Below are positions 1 through 7,242 of a DNA stretch of 64,000 bases, one piece after another. Position 1 is the stretch's first letter. The number at the start of each line of letters is the position of its first letter. A program made the translations under genes and the position numbers. Under the pieces are notes generated by a model. It did no database searches and was not told where the DNA came from. It worked only from the letters and a program-made list of their open reading frames with translations. This DNA comes from Fidelibacterota bacterium SCGC AAA160-B08. GTDB lineage: Bacteria; Fidelibacterota; Marinisomatia; Marinisomatales; Marinisomataceae. The stretch spans positions 154,811 to 218,810 of the forward strand of contig AQSD01000001.1 in the NCBI GenBank assembly GCA_000402755.1. Direction: 5' to 3'.

Positions 1-1
1 A

Positions 2-733
2 ATGCTTACAAGGGCAAAGCGAGATGGAGATGATTGGATTATTAATGGCTCAAAGATGTGGATTACGAATGGCTCCATTGCAGATATTGCAGTAGTATGG
101 GCTAGAGATGAAGATAATATTATTCGAGGCTTTTTATTAGAAAAGGGAATGGATGGGTTCAGCTCATCTGATATTCACGGAAAAATGAGCTTAAGAGCAT
201 CAATTACTTCAGAATTATTTATGAAAGATGTTAGAGTTTCGGATGCAAATAGACTGCCAGATATTGAAGGTTTAAAAGGGCCTCTTTCATGCTTAACTCA
301 GGCTAGATATTCAATTGCTTGGGGAGTTATCGGGGCAGCTATCGATTGCTATGAAGTAGCATTAAGCTATAGTAAAGATAGAAAGCAATTTTCAAAACCA
401 ATTGCTGGTTTTCAACTTACCCAACAAAAATTAGTTTATATGATTGAAGAAATTACTAAAGCTCAACTTCTTGCTTTGCAGCTAGCTAGGCTTAAAGATA
501 GTGGAGATTTAGAGCCTGCACATATATCGCTTGGAAAAAAGAATAATGTCGCAATCGCTAGAAAATGTGCACAATTAGGAAGAGAAATTCTTGGTGGAAA
601 TGGCATAATGGACGATTATCCAATGATGAGGCATATGATGAATCTAGAAACTGTTTATACTTATGAAGGAACTCATGAGATACATACACTTATTATAGGC
701 CAAAAAATTACTGGCATACCTGCTTTTGAATAA
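2..733 (+). CDS. gcdH: Acyl-CoA dehydrogenase, glutaryl-CoA dehydrogenase-like (5' truncated by window edge)
   Basis: The 243 visible residues are the C-terminal part of an acyl-CoA dehydrogenase; the reading frame runs to the window edge, so the N-terminal helical domain lies outside. The middle beta domain (WITNG, then RGFLLEKGM, then SLRAS) and the C-terminal helical domain follow glutaryl-CoA dehydrogenase closely. The motif TYEGTHEIH supplies the catalytic base, Glu222 in visible numbering. The family oxidises glutaryl-CoA to crotonyl-CoA using FAD and passes electrons to ETF, which is encoded 5 kb away (5488-7226). The stop overlaps the 3' end of convergent birA by 26 bp. Other short-chain acyl-CoA substrates cannot be excluded without the N-terminal substrate-binding region. 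Confidence 0.85.
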   Translation: MLTRAKRDGDDWIINGSKMWITNGSIADIAVVWARDEDNIIRGFLLEKGMDGFSSSDIHGKMSLRASITSELFMKDVRVSDANRLPDIEGLKGPLSCLTQARYSIAWGVIGAAIDCYEVALSYSKDRKQFSKPIAGFQLTQQKLVYMIEEITKAQLLALQLARLKDSGDLEPAHISLGKKNNVAIARKCAQLGREILGGNGIMDDYPMMRHMMNLETVYTYEGTHEIHTLIIGQKITGIPAFE

Positions 734-1313
734 TAGGATCAATAGTATCAATAATTAGTTTTAGTAATTTTTCTCGATTGACTTCTTTTTTTGTCTCAAG
801 GAAAATTGAAGTACTACTTACCTTTGCTTCTTTATCAATTGTCTTGATATCTATAATAGAATTAACATTCATTCCAATGCTTAGGGCTTGATGAGGCATT
901 TTTTCTGATTTACCAGTTTGGATGTTGGATAGTAATATCCCAATAATCTTCTTGTTATTTGTATAGATATCATTTGGATATTTTATTTTTCCTTGGATAT
1001 TATATGTAGATAAAACCTCTACCATCGCAATACAGCATTGGTCAACAAGCTCTTGTCCAAAATGATTATTCTGACCTAATATAATACTAAAAGTTAAATC
1101 TTTATATGGAGTTGAAATCCATTGTTTCCCATGCGTCCCCTTTCCATGAGTTTGATTGTCAGTAATAACTATTTTTCCAACATCATGTATTTGACAATTT
1201 TTATCTAGAGCAATACTTAAAGTAGATTCGATAGACTCTCTATAGATAATAGAATCTGAACCACTTAAAATCCACTTTGTATGAAAAAGTATACTTTTAT
1301 AGTCTAGCTGCAA
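708..1313 (-). CDS. birA: Biotin--[acetyl-CoA-carboxylase] ligase, no HTH domain
   Basis: The 201-residue protein matches the catalytic and C-terminal parts of biotin protein ligase. The biotinyl-5'-AMP loop is GKGTHGKQW (57-65), the biotin-site motif is KYPNDI (111-116), and KKIIGIL (121-127) follows. It lacks the N-terminal winged helix of E. coli BirA, so it should be a monofunctional ligase that biotinylates acyl-CoA carboxylase carriers. The best start is TTG, which overlaps the end of the LysM gene by 10 nt; no in-frame ATG lies upstream of the first motifs. This suggests translational coupling. Its biotin-dependent substrates are not in the window. Confidence 0.88.
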   Translation of the reverse strand: MQLDYKSILFHTKWILSGSDSIIYRESIESTLSIALDKNCQIHDVGKIVITDNQTHGKGTHGKQWISTPYKDLTFSIILGQNNHFGQELVDQCCIAMVEVLSTYNIQGKIKYPNDIYTNNKKIIGILLSNIQTGKSEKMPHQALSIGMNVNSIIDIKTIDKEAKVSSTSIFLETKKEVNREKLLKLIIDTIDPIIQKQVCQ

Positions 1314-1873
1314 GGATCTAGTTTTTTTCTCATCTGAAAAGTAGCCCCTGGCTGTAATACTCCATTATTATCTTTGATAATATTTGCATTATCCATATAA
1401 ATAACAACCCATGCTAGTTCATCGTTATATATTTTTTCAGCTAAGCTCCATGCAGTGTCACCTGACTGAATAGTATACTCAAAAAATTCTAATTCACAAT
1501 TTTTTGCTTCAGCAGCATCTCTTTTTAGAGATAAGAAGTTATAAGGATATATTCTATCTGGATTCGGACCAATTTCTTGTTTATTCCATTCATATATTTC
1601 TCTCCACATAGAAGAATCACCATATTCTCTAGCAGCAATCTTAATTAAATAGTCACCTCTCTTAATCATGTATGGTTCGAACACAGTTACTGGCAATGGG
1701 GGAGATTCAGGTTCTTGAATAGTAAAGGTTTCTACTGAAACTTCTTGCTTAACTACCTCTTCTGCTCGGTCAGGTGTTTCTTGTACAGCAACTTCATTTC
1801 CAACATTTGGTATAGTTCCTGAGCAATTAATAATTAGTAAAGCACTCAGCAGTAAAATTTTTGTATTATTCAT
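1304..1873 (-). CDS. LysM-domain lipoprotein with two LysM repeats
   Basis: The protein has 189 residues. I chose the start at 1873 because GAGGA lies 5 nt before this ATG, and a hydrophobic signal segment follows ending at Cys17. The lipobox (IINC) is not canonical, so lipidation is probable but not certain. A Pro/Glu-rich linker leads to two LysM repeats at about residues 68-118 and 131-183. LysM binds peptidoglycan, so the protein probably acts in the periplasm; no catalytic domain is visible. It sits between the mutase and birA on the same strand. A longer frame reading up to 1966 exists but would bury the signal peptide behind 31 residues. Confidence 0.8.
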   Translation of the reverse strand: MNNTKILLLSALLIINCSGTIPNVGNEVAVQETPDRAEEVVKQEVSVETFTIQEPESPPLPVTVFEPYMIKRGDYLIKIAAREYGDSSMWREIYEWNKQEIGPNPDRIYPYNFLSLKRDAAEAKNCELEFFEYTIQSGDTAWSLAEKIYNDELAWVVIYMDNANIIKDNNGVLQPGATFQMRKKLDPCS

Positions 1874-1946
1874 ATTGTCCTCATTTTTAGTTTCTCTAAT
1901 TAATGTTATTAATTTTATTATAGAATGTTCCTTATTTTTTTTATAA

Positions 1947-3431
1947 TTATAAAGAATATTCTCCAAATACTTTTTTCAAGGAATGAGATATTTCTCCTAG
2001 AGTACATTTGTTATCACTACATGCTATAATATATGGCATTAAATTTTCGTCAGTTTTTGCTTTTTCTTCAAGCAATACAAGAGACTTATTAGCATCGGCT
2101 TGGTTACGAGATGATTTAAAATTTTTAACGACTAACAATCTGTCTTCTTCAACCAATTCTGTAATATTTTTTTCTTCTAAAGATTCTTTGTTTATAAATT
2201 TATTAACTCCTATTACAACTGCTTTTTTATCATCCAAATCATTTTGAAACTTTATTGACGATTCAGCAATTTCATTTTGAATAGTTCCATCTTGAATAAG
2301 TTTTTCAACTCCACCTTTTTCTAAGATATCATTAATCTTAATATTCACCTCTCTTACCATATCCTTAGTCATAGTGTCTACTAAAGAGCTATCTCCAATA
2401 GGATCAACAAATTCTGGAATTCCGCTTTCATGCGCAATTACCTGTTGTATTCTCAATGCTGATAAAGCATTCTTTTCAGATGGAAGACTTAGAGCTTCAT
2501 CTTTTCCATTAGTATGAATTGATTGCGCCCCACCTAGTACTGCAGCGAGACTTTGAAGCGTTGTTCTTGGAGTATTATTCTCAATTTGCTGTGCTGTCAG
2601 AGTCGATCCTGCAGTCTGTACATGGAACCGACAGAGTTGAGATTTGATATTATCTATTTTAAATCTATCTCTAACAATATGAGCCCATATTTCTCTTGCT
2701 GCTCTAAATTTTGAAATTTCTTCGAAAAAATTTCGGTGAGAATTGAAGAAGAATGATATTTGAGTTGTTAGTTTTTCAATATCAATATTAGCTGCTCTCG
2801 CAGTTTCTAAATAAGTAATAGCATTGGCAAATGTAAAAGCTAGTTCTTGCACGGCTGTACTTCCAGCTTCTCTTATGTGATATCCTGATACAGATATAGA
2901 ATTCCAATTTGGTAAGTTGTCTTGACAGTACTCAAATACGTCAGTTGTTAAGCGCAAAGAAGAATTGATGGGGAATATGTATGTCCCTCTGGCTATATAT
3001 TCTTTTAGTATATCATTTTGAAGAGTGCCTCTTAATTTTTCTAGAGAGTACCCTCTTTTTTTAGCCAATGATATATAAAACGCTAATAATATTGATGCAG
3101 TAGAATTAATGGTCATAGACAAAGAGACTTCTTCTAAATTGATTTTATTGAATAGAGCCTCAATATCTGCTGAGGTCGAAATTGGTACTCCAGACTTACC
3201 TATTTCTCCAAAAGACATTTCATCATCGGAATCATAACCCATTTGCGTGGGCAAATCGAATGCAACCGATAATCCACTTACACCACTTTCTAGTAATGAC
3301 TGATATCTTTTATTTGATTCAGATACAGATGAAAAACCTGCATACTGTCTCATAGTCCACAACCTATTGCGGTACATATCCTTATAGATACCTTTAGTAA
3401 ATGGAAATTTTCCTATTTTTTTATTTGACAT
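1947..3431 (-). CDS. mcmA1: Methylmalonyl-CoA mutase, large (TIM-barrel) subunit without B12 domain
   Basis: The 494 residues cover only the substrate-binding barrel of an acyl-CoA mutase. Landmarks are TMRQYAGF (26-33), AFDLPTQMGYDSD (57-69), SGYHIREAGSTAVQE (182-196), FHVQTAGSTLTAQQ (269-282) and HTNGKDEALSLP (306-317). There is no C-terminal DxHxxG cobalamin-binding domain, so a separate small subunit must exist; none is in the window. The family interconverts methylmalonyl-CoA and succinyl-CoA with adenosylcobalamin. The DLPTQ form is that of the two-gene archaeal and bacterial type. AGG precedes the ATG. Isobutyryl-CoA or another acyl-CoA mutase is an alternative. Confidence 0.85.
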   Translation of the reverse strand: MSNKKIGKFPFTKGIYKDMYRNRLWTMRQYAGFSSVSESNKRYQSLLESGVSGLSVAFDLPTQMGYDSDDEMSFGEIGKSGVPISTSADIEALFNKINLEEVSLSMTINSTASILLAFYISLAKKRGYSLEKLRGTLQNDILKEYIARGTYIFPINSSLRLTTDVFEYCQDNLPNWNSISVSGYHIREAGSTAVQELAFTFANAITYLETARAANIDIEKLTTQISFFFNSHRNFFEEISKFRAAREIWAHIVRDRFKIDNIKSQLCRFHVQTAGSTLTAQQIENNTPRTTLQSLAAVLGGAQSIHTNGKDEALSLPSEKNALSALRIQQVIAHESGIPEFVDPIGDSSLVDTMTKDMVREVNIKINDILEKGGVEKLIQDGTIQNEIAESSIKFQNDLDDKKAVVIGVNKFINKESLEEKNITELVEEDRLLVVKNFKSSRNQADANKSLVLLEEKAKTDENLMPYIIACSDNKCTLGEISHSLKKVFGEYSL

Positions 3432-3497
3432 GATTTAACCTAATTTAATTCTAAAATCAGTATTGTAATTAATGAATTTTAACTAACATATACTATT

Positions 3498-4022
3498 ATG
3501 GAGTATTCAAGAGCAGAAAAAATAAAATATTGGTGGCGATATAAGAACTATTTTACCAATCAATCTCAAAAATATGAGTATTCTACAGCTCAAAAAGGAT
3601 CTATTTTAATAGTACTTCCAGATGGAGAAGTTGCATTTGATTTAGCAAATCTTTTTTTAGAAAAAATTCAAAATAACGATGTCAAAGTTAATTTTTTAGT
3701 TAAAGACTCTCTGATTAATTTTTATCCAATAGAATTGAGCAAGTCAGCATTATTATTTTCTTATAAAGATATTAATTCTTTGGGCGTTCCTACTGATCAG
3801 TTTGTAAAAAAAATCAAAGAAATGAGTCATGAGAATATGATTGATCTAAATATTAATTTTAGTCGTTTTTCTTCATTCCTTTTAAGGGCATGTCATCCAA
3901 AAGTAAGAATGGGTTTTAGTTATGATAATTCAAAAAAATATTATAATGTTATACTTGATACAAATTATCAAAGAGATTTAGAAGGAACATTTACTATGAT
4001 TCAACAGTTTATAAAAATATAA
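3498..4022 (+). CDS. Uncharacterised 174-aa protein, possibly DUF6913-like
   Basis: I do not recognise this gene firmly. The protein is mixed alpha/beta without signal peptide or membrane helix. A strand-like segment (SILIVLP, about 36-42) and the C-terminal pattern DLNINFSRFSS...MGFSYDNSKKYYNVILDT recall the Bacteroidota DUF6913 family and, more remotely, the C-terminal half of family 9 glycosyltransferases; this is resemblance only. Its TAA overlaps the ATG of the GlmU-like gene by 1 nt (TAATG), so the two are probably co-translated and may share a role in envelope or sugar metabolism. It is divergent from the mutase gene. Confidence 0.6.
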   Translation: MEYSRAEKIKYWWRYKNYFTNQSQKYEYSTAQKGSILIVLPDGEVAFDLANLFLEKIQNNDVKVNFLVKDSLINFYPIELSKSALLFSYKDINSLGVPTDQFVKKIKEMSHENMIDLNINFSRFSSFLLRACHPKVRMGFSYDNSKKYYNVILDTNYQRDLEGTFTMIQQFIKI

Positions 4023-4789
4023 TGGACTATTTAAAAAAGATTATAATATCAGATCTTGTTTTATTAGACAAATCCAGCCCTCTATTTGAAACAGTAAAGT
4101 ATCCTTGGGATTTGATTAATAGTATCCCTGATTTATTTTCAGAAGTTACGTCGACATATGATAGTAAAAAAAATGTAATTATTAATGATAGCGACGGTCC
4201 AGTTGTGATTGATGATACAGCTACAATAGAGCCCTTTACAGTTTTGAATGGTCCTTTATTTATAGGTAAAAATACTTTAGTCAAATCTCACTCTACTATA
4301 TCAAATTCTATTATTAATCATGATTGTAAGGTAAGTGGAGAAATTCACTCTTGTATTTTTCAACCCTATTCAAACAAGGCTCATGATGGATTCTTGGGAC
4401 ACAGTTTCATTGGATCCTGGGCAAATCTAGGAGCAGGTACAACCACTAGTAATTTAAAAAATAATTATTCTTCTATAAGTGTAAAATGGGATGGCAAATT
4501 AATAGATACAGAATCTATATTTTTTGGTTCTATTATTGGAGAGCATGTTAAAACAGCCATTGGGACAAACTTAAACACTGGAACAGTTATTGAGTTGGGA
4601 TGTAATATCGTTTCTCAATCTTTTCCGCCTAGACATATTGCCGCTTTTTCCTTATTCTATAAACACAAGTCAATGAAAATACAATTTGATAATTTTTGTG
4701 ATACTGCAGAAAAAGCAATGCAAAGAAGGAATAAATCTCTTTCCTCCTCTGATAAATCTGTCTTAAAGAGTATTTACAAAAACTGTTGA
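4022..4789 (+). CDS. GlmU-like left-handed beta-helix protein (putative sugar-nucleotidyl/acyl transferase)
   Basis: The 255-residue protein has an N-terminal segment (KYPWDLINSIPD, about 26-37) and then hexapeptide repeats from about residue 60 to 205. The region SNKAHDGFLGHSFIGSW...NLGAGTTTSNLKNNY is characteristic of the Bacteroidota GlmU-family proteins annotated as putative sugar nucleotidyltransferases. Those proteins, as I recall, are near 390 residues with a nucleotidyltransferase-like N-terminal half; that half is missing here. It could therefore be an acyltransferase or a scaffold only. It is coupled to the preceding 174-aa gene by a TAATG overlap. Activity and substrate are unknown. 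Confidence 0.7.
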   Translation: MDYLKKIIISDLVLLDKSSPLFETVKYPWDLINSIPDLFSEVTSTYDSKKNVIINDSDGPVVIDDTATIEPFTVLNGPLFIGKNTLVKSHSTISNSIINHDCKVSGEIHSCIFQPYSNKAHDGFLGHSFIGSWANLGAGTTTSNLKNNYSSISVKWDGKLIDTESIFFGSIIGEHVKTAIGTNLNTGTVIELGCNIVSQSFPPRHIAAFSLFYKHKSMKIQFDNFCDTAEKAMQRRNKSLSSSDKSVLKSIYKNC

Positions 4790-4823
4790 CTCCATAGCTA
4801 ACTAATAATACTTTCGTCTCTAT

Positions 4824-5222
4824 ATGGAACCAATTGATTTAAACAGCGTAGACGAGGTAATAAGTCCTTGTTGTGATGAAGAAATAAGAACTTCAGAGAT
4901 TGGTCCCAAGTTAAATTGTCCTCTTTGTAAAGCTAATCTGAAACAAAGAATATATCTTCCATTCCTTGAGTATCTAATGGAAAATGGTCATGTAGAAAAC
5001 TTAGATTTCTTTGATTTAGATTTATATAGTCAAGACAAAGAAACTTTAGATAGTGAAGACGAAGAATTAGATCTGGATAAATACGAAGTCAAGAAGGATA
5101 GTCTAAACATATACGAAGATGATGCAAAATTTAGTTCAAATGCGCCAGTATCAGAAACTTCTATAGATGAGTCAGCAATGTCTAGTGATTGGACTAAATT
5201 TGCTACTGAAGACTCTGATTAA
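4824..5222 (+). CDS. Small acidic protein with CC/CxxC putative zinc-binding motif
   Basis: The 132-residue protein has Cys16-Cys17 and Cys32-x-x-Cys35 near the N-terminus, arranged like a small zinc ribbon or knuckle. From about residue 55 it becomes very Asp/Glu-rich and probably disordered. It has no signal peptide or membrane segment. I do not recognise the family. It lies 34 bp after the GlmU-like gene on the same strand and before a 265-bp intergenic region with a strong hairpin, so it probably ends this operon. Acidic tails of this sort often mediate protein-protein contacts, but no function can be assigned. Confidence 0.6.
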   Translation: MEPIDLNSVDEVISPCCDEEIRTSEIGPKLNCPLCKANLKQRIYLPFLEYLMENGHVENLDFFDLDLYSQDKETLDSEDEELDLDKYEVKKDSLNIYEDDAKFSSNAPVSETSIDESAMSSDWTKFATEDSD

Positions 5223-5321
5223 TATACCTTTTTTGTAAAAAATTCACTTTACAATACATTGCAGTTAACGCTAAATTAATCAAGTCGAATATATTTTAGT
5301 TTTTACTGCTTTAATAATTTT

Positions 5322-5393
5322 CAGGCTATAAAATTATGAAAGATTGAAAGACTTTCCCCCGCTTATCAACTTTCTTTTATAGCCTGTTTTTTT
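5322..5393 (+). ncRNA. Candidate structured RNA or long intrinsic terminator
   Basis: A perfect 12-bp stem pairs 5322-5333 (caggctataaaa) with 5375-5386 (ttttatagcctg), immediately followed by seven T. Inside it GAAAG (5338-5342) can pair with CTTTC (5370-5374), and GAAAG-A-CTTTC lies at 5346-5356 before a CCCCC run. The 41-nt loop is larger than in an ordinary terminator. It could end the operon upstream, or be the 3' end of a small RNA. The C-rich loop motif recurs at 38770-38793. Confidence 0.45.
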
Positions 5394-5452
5394 ATCGGTT
5401 TTATTCTTTTTTAATTTGCTTCATTAAAAGAATTGAATTAATATTGCCTATT

Positions 5453-5470
5453 AGACTGAGCAGTCGGTTT
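5453..5470 (+). promoter_or_regulatory. Putative TetR-type operator upstream of etfB
   Basis: The 18-bp site AGACTGAGCAGTCGGTTT is an imperfect inverted repeat (GACTG-AG-CAGTC). It matches 13 of 18 positions of the better palindrome at 38841-38858. It ends 17 nt before the etfB ATG, and a weak -35/-10 pair (TTGCTT at 5416, TAATAT at 5439, 17-bp spacer) lies just upstream, so a bound repressor could block transcription. TetR-family regulators of fatty-acid oxidation bind sites of this general form. No regulator gene is in the window. Confidence 0.35.
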
Positions 5471-5487
5471 TTTTAAAAAATTTAATT

Positions 5488-6258
5488 ATGAAAATAGCAG
5501 TACTAACCAAAGCAATCCCAAGTTATGAATCTAGTATTCGTATCGACTCTTCGTCCACATGGATTGATGAGTCAGTTGTTAATTTTGTGGTTAATGAAAG
5601 CGATTCCTATGCTTTAGAAGAAGCGTTACAAATTAAAGAAAAATTAGATAATGGAAGTGAAGTAGTGGTTGTGACTATGGGCTCTCAAGACAATACATCA
5701 AAAGTATTAAAAGATGGATTAGCTAAAGGTGCTGATAGAGCTATTTTTATTCAAAATGAAGATTCAAATACTGATCCACTATCTATTTCAAAATTATTTT
5801 CTCAAAACTTAAAAGATGAAAACTTCGATTTAATATTTTCTGGTTTACAGTCAGATGATTTAGGGTCTGGACAAACTGGAGTACTAATAGGGGAATTATT
5901 AGGAATGTCTACTGCCACACTTGGAATTGAAACAGATATTCAGGATGGTGAAATTAAAATCAAGAGAGAATTAGAGTCTGGATGGTTTCAATGGGTTACC
6001 CTGCCTTTCCCAGCTAGTGTATCGATTCAATCTGGTATTAACGAACCTAGATATCCTTCATTAAAAGGAATTATGGGCGCTAAACGCAAAGAATTAAAAG
6101 TAGTAGATGGGCAGCTTTCTGATAGTCCAAAACAAAATTTTATCAACTTATTTGTTCCTAAGACTGAAAAAGCCACAGAGAAAATTGAAGGCGATGTCGA
6201 TGGAATAGTTGCAAAGTTAATGGATATATTAAAAAATAAATTACGAGTGATATCATGA
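5488..6258 (+). CDS. etfB: Electron transfer flavoprotein, beta subunit
   Basis: The 256-residue protein has the full EtfB fold: the N-terminal MKIAVLTKAIPS, VVVVTMG (about 59-65), GLQSDDLGSGQTGVLIGELLG and the terminal domain-linking region. EtfB binds AMP and docks acyl-CoA dehydrogenases; with EtfA it carries electrons from them in the cytoplasm. Its TGA overlaps the etfA ATG by 4 nt (ATGA), the usual coupling for this pair. It is the first gene of a three-gene operon with the membrane EtfD/EMO protein. No strong Shine-Dalgarno sequence precedes the ATG. Confidence 0.95.
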   Translation: MKIAVLTKAIPSYESSIRIDSSSTWIDESVVNFVVNESDSYALEEALQIKEKLDNGSEVVVVTMGSQDNTSKVLKDGLAKGADRAIFIQNEDSNTDPLSISKLFSQNLKDENFDLIFSGLQSDDLGSGQTGVLIGELLGMSTATLGIETDIQDGEIKIKRELESGWFQWVTLPFPASVSIQSGINEPRYPSLKGIMGAKRKELKVVDGQLSDSPKQNFINLFVPKTEKATEKIEGDVDGIVAKLMDILKNKLRVIS

Positions 6259-7226
6259 TCTTAGTTGTATTAGAAAATCAAAGAGGCAATATTCACGCCT
6301 TTAGTAAGGAGGCAGTAGCTGCCGGTCAAAACTTAGGATCTAAGCTAGGAATGGATGTGTCTATTCTATGTATGGGCGAAAATGCAAGCTCGCTTAAAGA
6401 GCAAGCCAATGACTATAAATCACAAAATTTAATTTTAGCAGAACACGATATGGTTAATACTTATTCTGCCGATGGATATTCAAAAGTTTTATCAGATGTC
6501 ATTACAGATTTATCGCCTAAATACGTTATAATGGGCCACTCTTATATGGTACGTGATTTTTTACCTAGAGTAAGTGCAAAGTTAGATATACCATTTGTCA
6601 GTGATATCATATCGGTTACGTATGATGGAGGTAATCCGATATTTTCACGTCAAGTATTTAATGCAAAGCTGGCTACTAATATTCAGCCAGATTCAAATAG
6701 TAATACAACACTTCTTAGCTTCCAATCTGCAGCATTTTCTAGTGATAATATAGAATTGGGAGGTTCTGATGCTGCATCTGTATTTGAAGTAAATCTTAAT
6801 ATGGAAGATATTAAGTCTAGTAGTGAACCAGAATTTCAGGAATCTGCATCTGGCGTAGATTTAACTACCGCAGATGTCATTGTGTCTGTAGGCAGAGGTA
6901 TTGAAAGTCAGGATAACATCCCTATGGTCGAATCCTTGGCAAAAGCAATGGGAGCAGAAATAGCTTCATCTAGACCTGTAGTAGATATGGGTTGGTTACC
7001 ATCATACAGACAAGTTGGAAGTTCAGGACAGGCAGTATCCCCTAATTTATATTTCTCTGTGGGTATTTCTGGTGCTATTCAGCATGTAGTTGGTATGAAG
7101 GGCTCAAAAAATATTATTGCAATTAACAAAGATGAGGAAGCTCCTATTTTTGAGATTGCAGATTATGCTGTCATTGGCGATTTAATGGAGATCGTACCAA
7201 AATTGACAGAAGAGCTTCAGAAGTAA
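6255..7226 (+). CDS. etfA: Electron transfer flavoprotein, alpha subunit
   Basis: The 323-residue protein is a complete EtfA. The N-terminal nucleotide-fold domain is followed by the FAD-binding C-terminal domain with SRPVVDMGWLPSYRQVG, VSPNLYFSVGISGAIQH and a final AINKDEEAPIFEIADY segment. The heterodimer accepts electrons from acyl-CoA dehydrogenases such as the GcdH-like enzyme at the start of the window. It overlaps etfB by 4 nt and is followed after 16 nt by the quinone-reducing partner. The subunit arrangement looks like a conventional, non-bifurcating ETF, although that is inference from context. Confidence 0.95.
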   Translation: MILVVLENQRGNIHAFSKEAVAAGQNLGSKLGMDVSILCMGENASSLKEQANDYKSQNLILAEHDMVNTYSADGYSKVLSDVITDLSPKYVIMGHSYMVRDFLPRVSAKLDIPFVSDIISVTYDGGNPIFSRQVFNAKLATNIQPDSNSNTTLLSFQSAAFSSDNIELGGSDAASVFEVNLNMEDIKSSSEPEFQESASGVDLTTADVIVSVGRGIESQDNIPMVESLAKAMGAEIASSRPVVDMGWLPSYRQVGSSGQAVSPNLYFSVGISGAIQHVVGMKGSKNIIAINKDEEAPIFEIADYAVIGDLMEIVPKLTEELQK

Positions 7227-7242
7227 ATAATATATATATCAT

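Noticed and set aside
2..733. Pseudogene call for the truncated acyl-CoA dehydrogenase
   Set aside because: The truncation is at the window edge and the remaining frame is intact.
1874..1966. 31-residue N-terminal extension of the LysM lipoprotein
   Set aside because: It overlaps the mutase stop and would hide a good signal peptide; GAGGA sits before the internal ATG.
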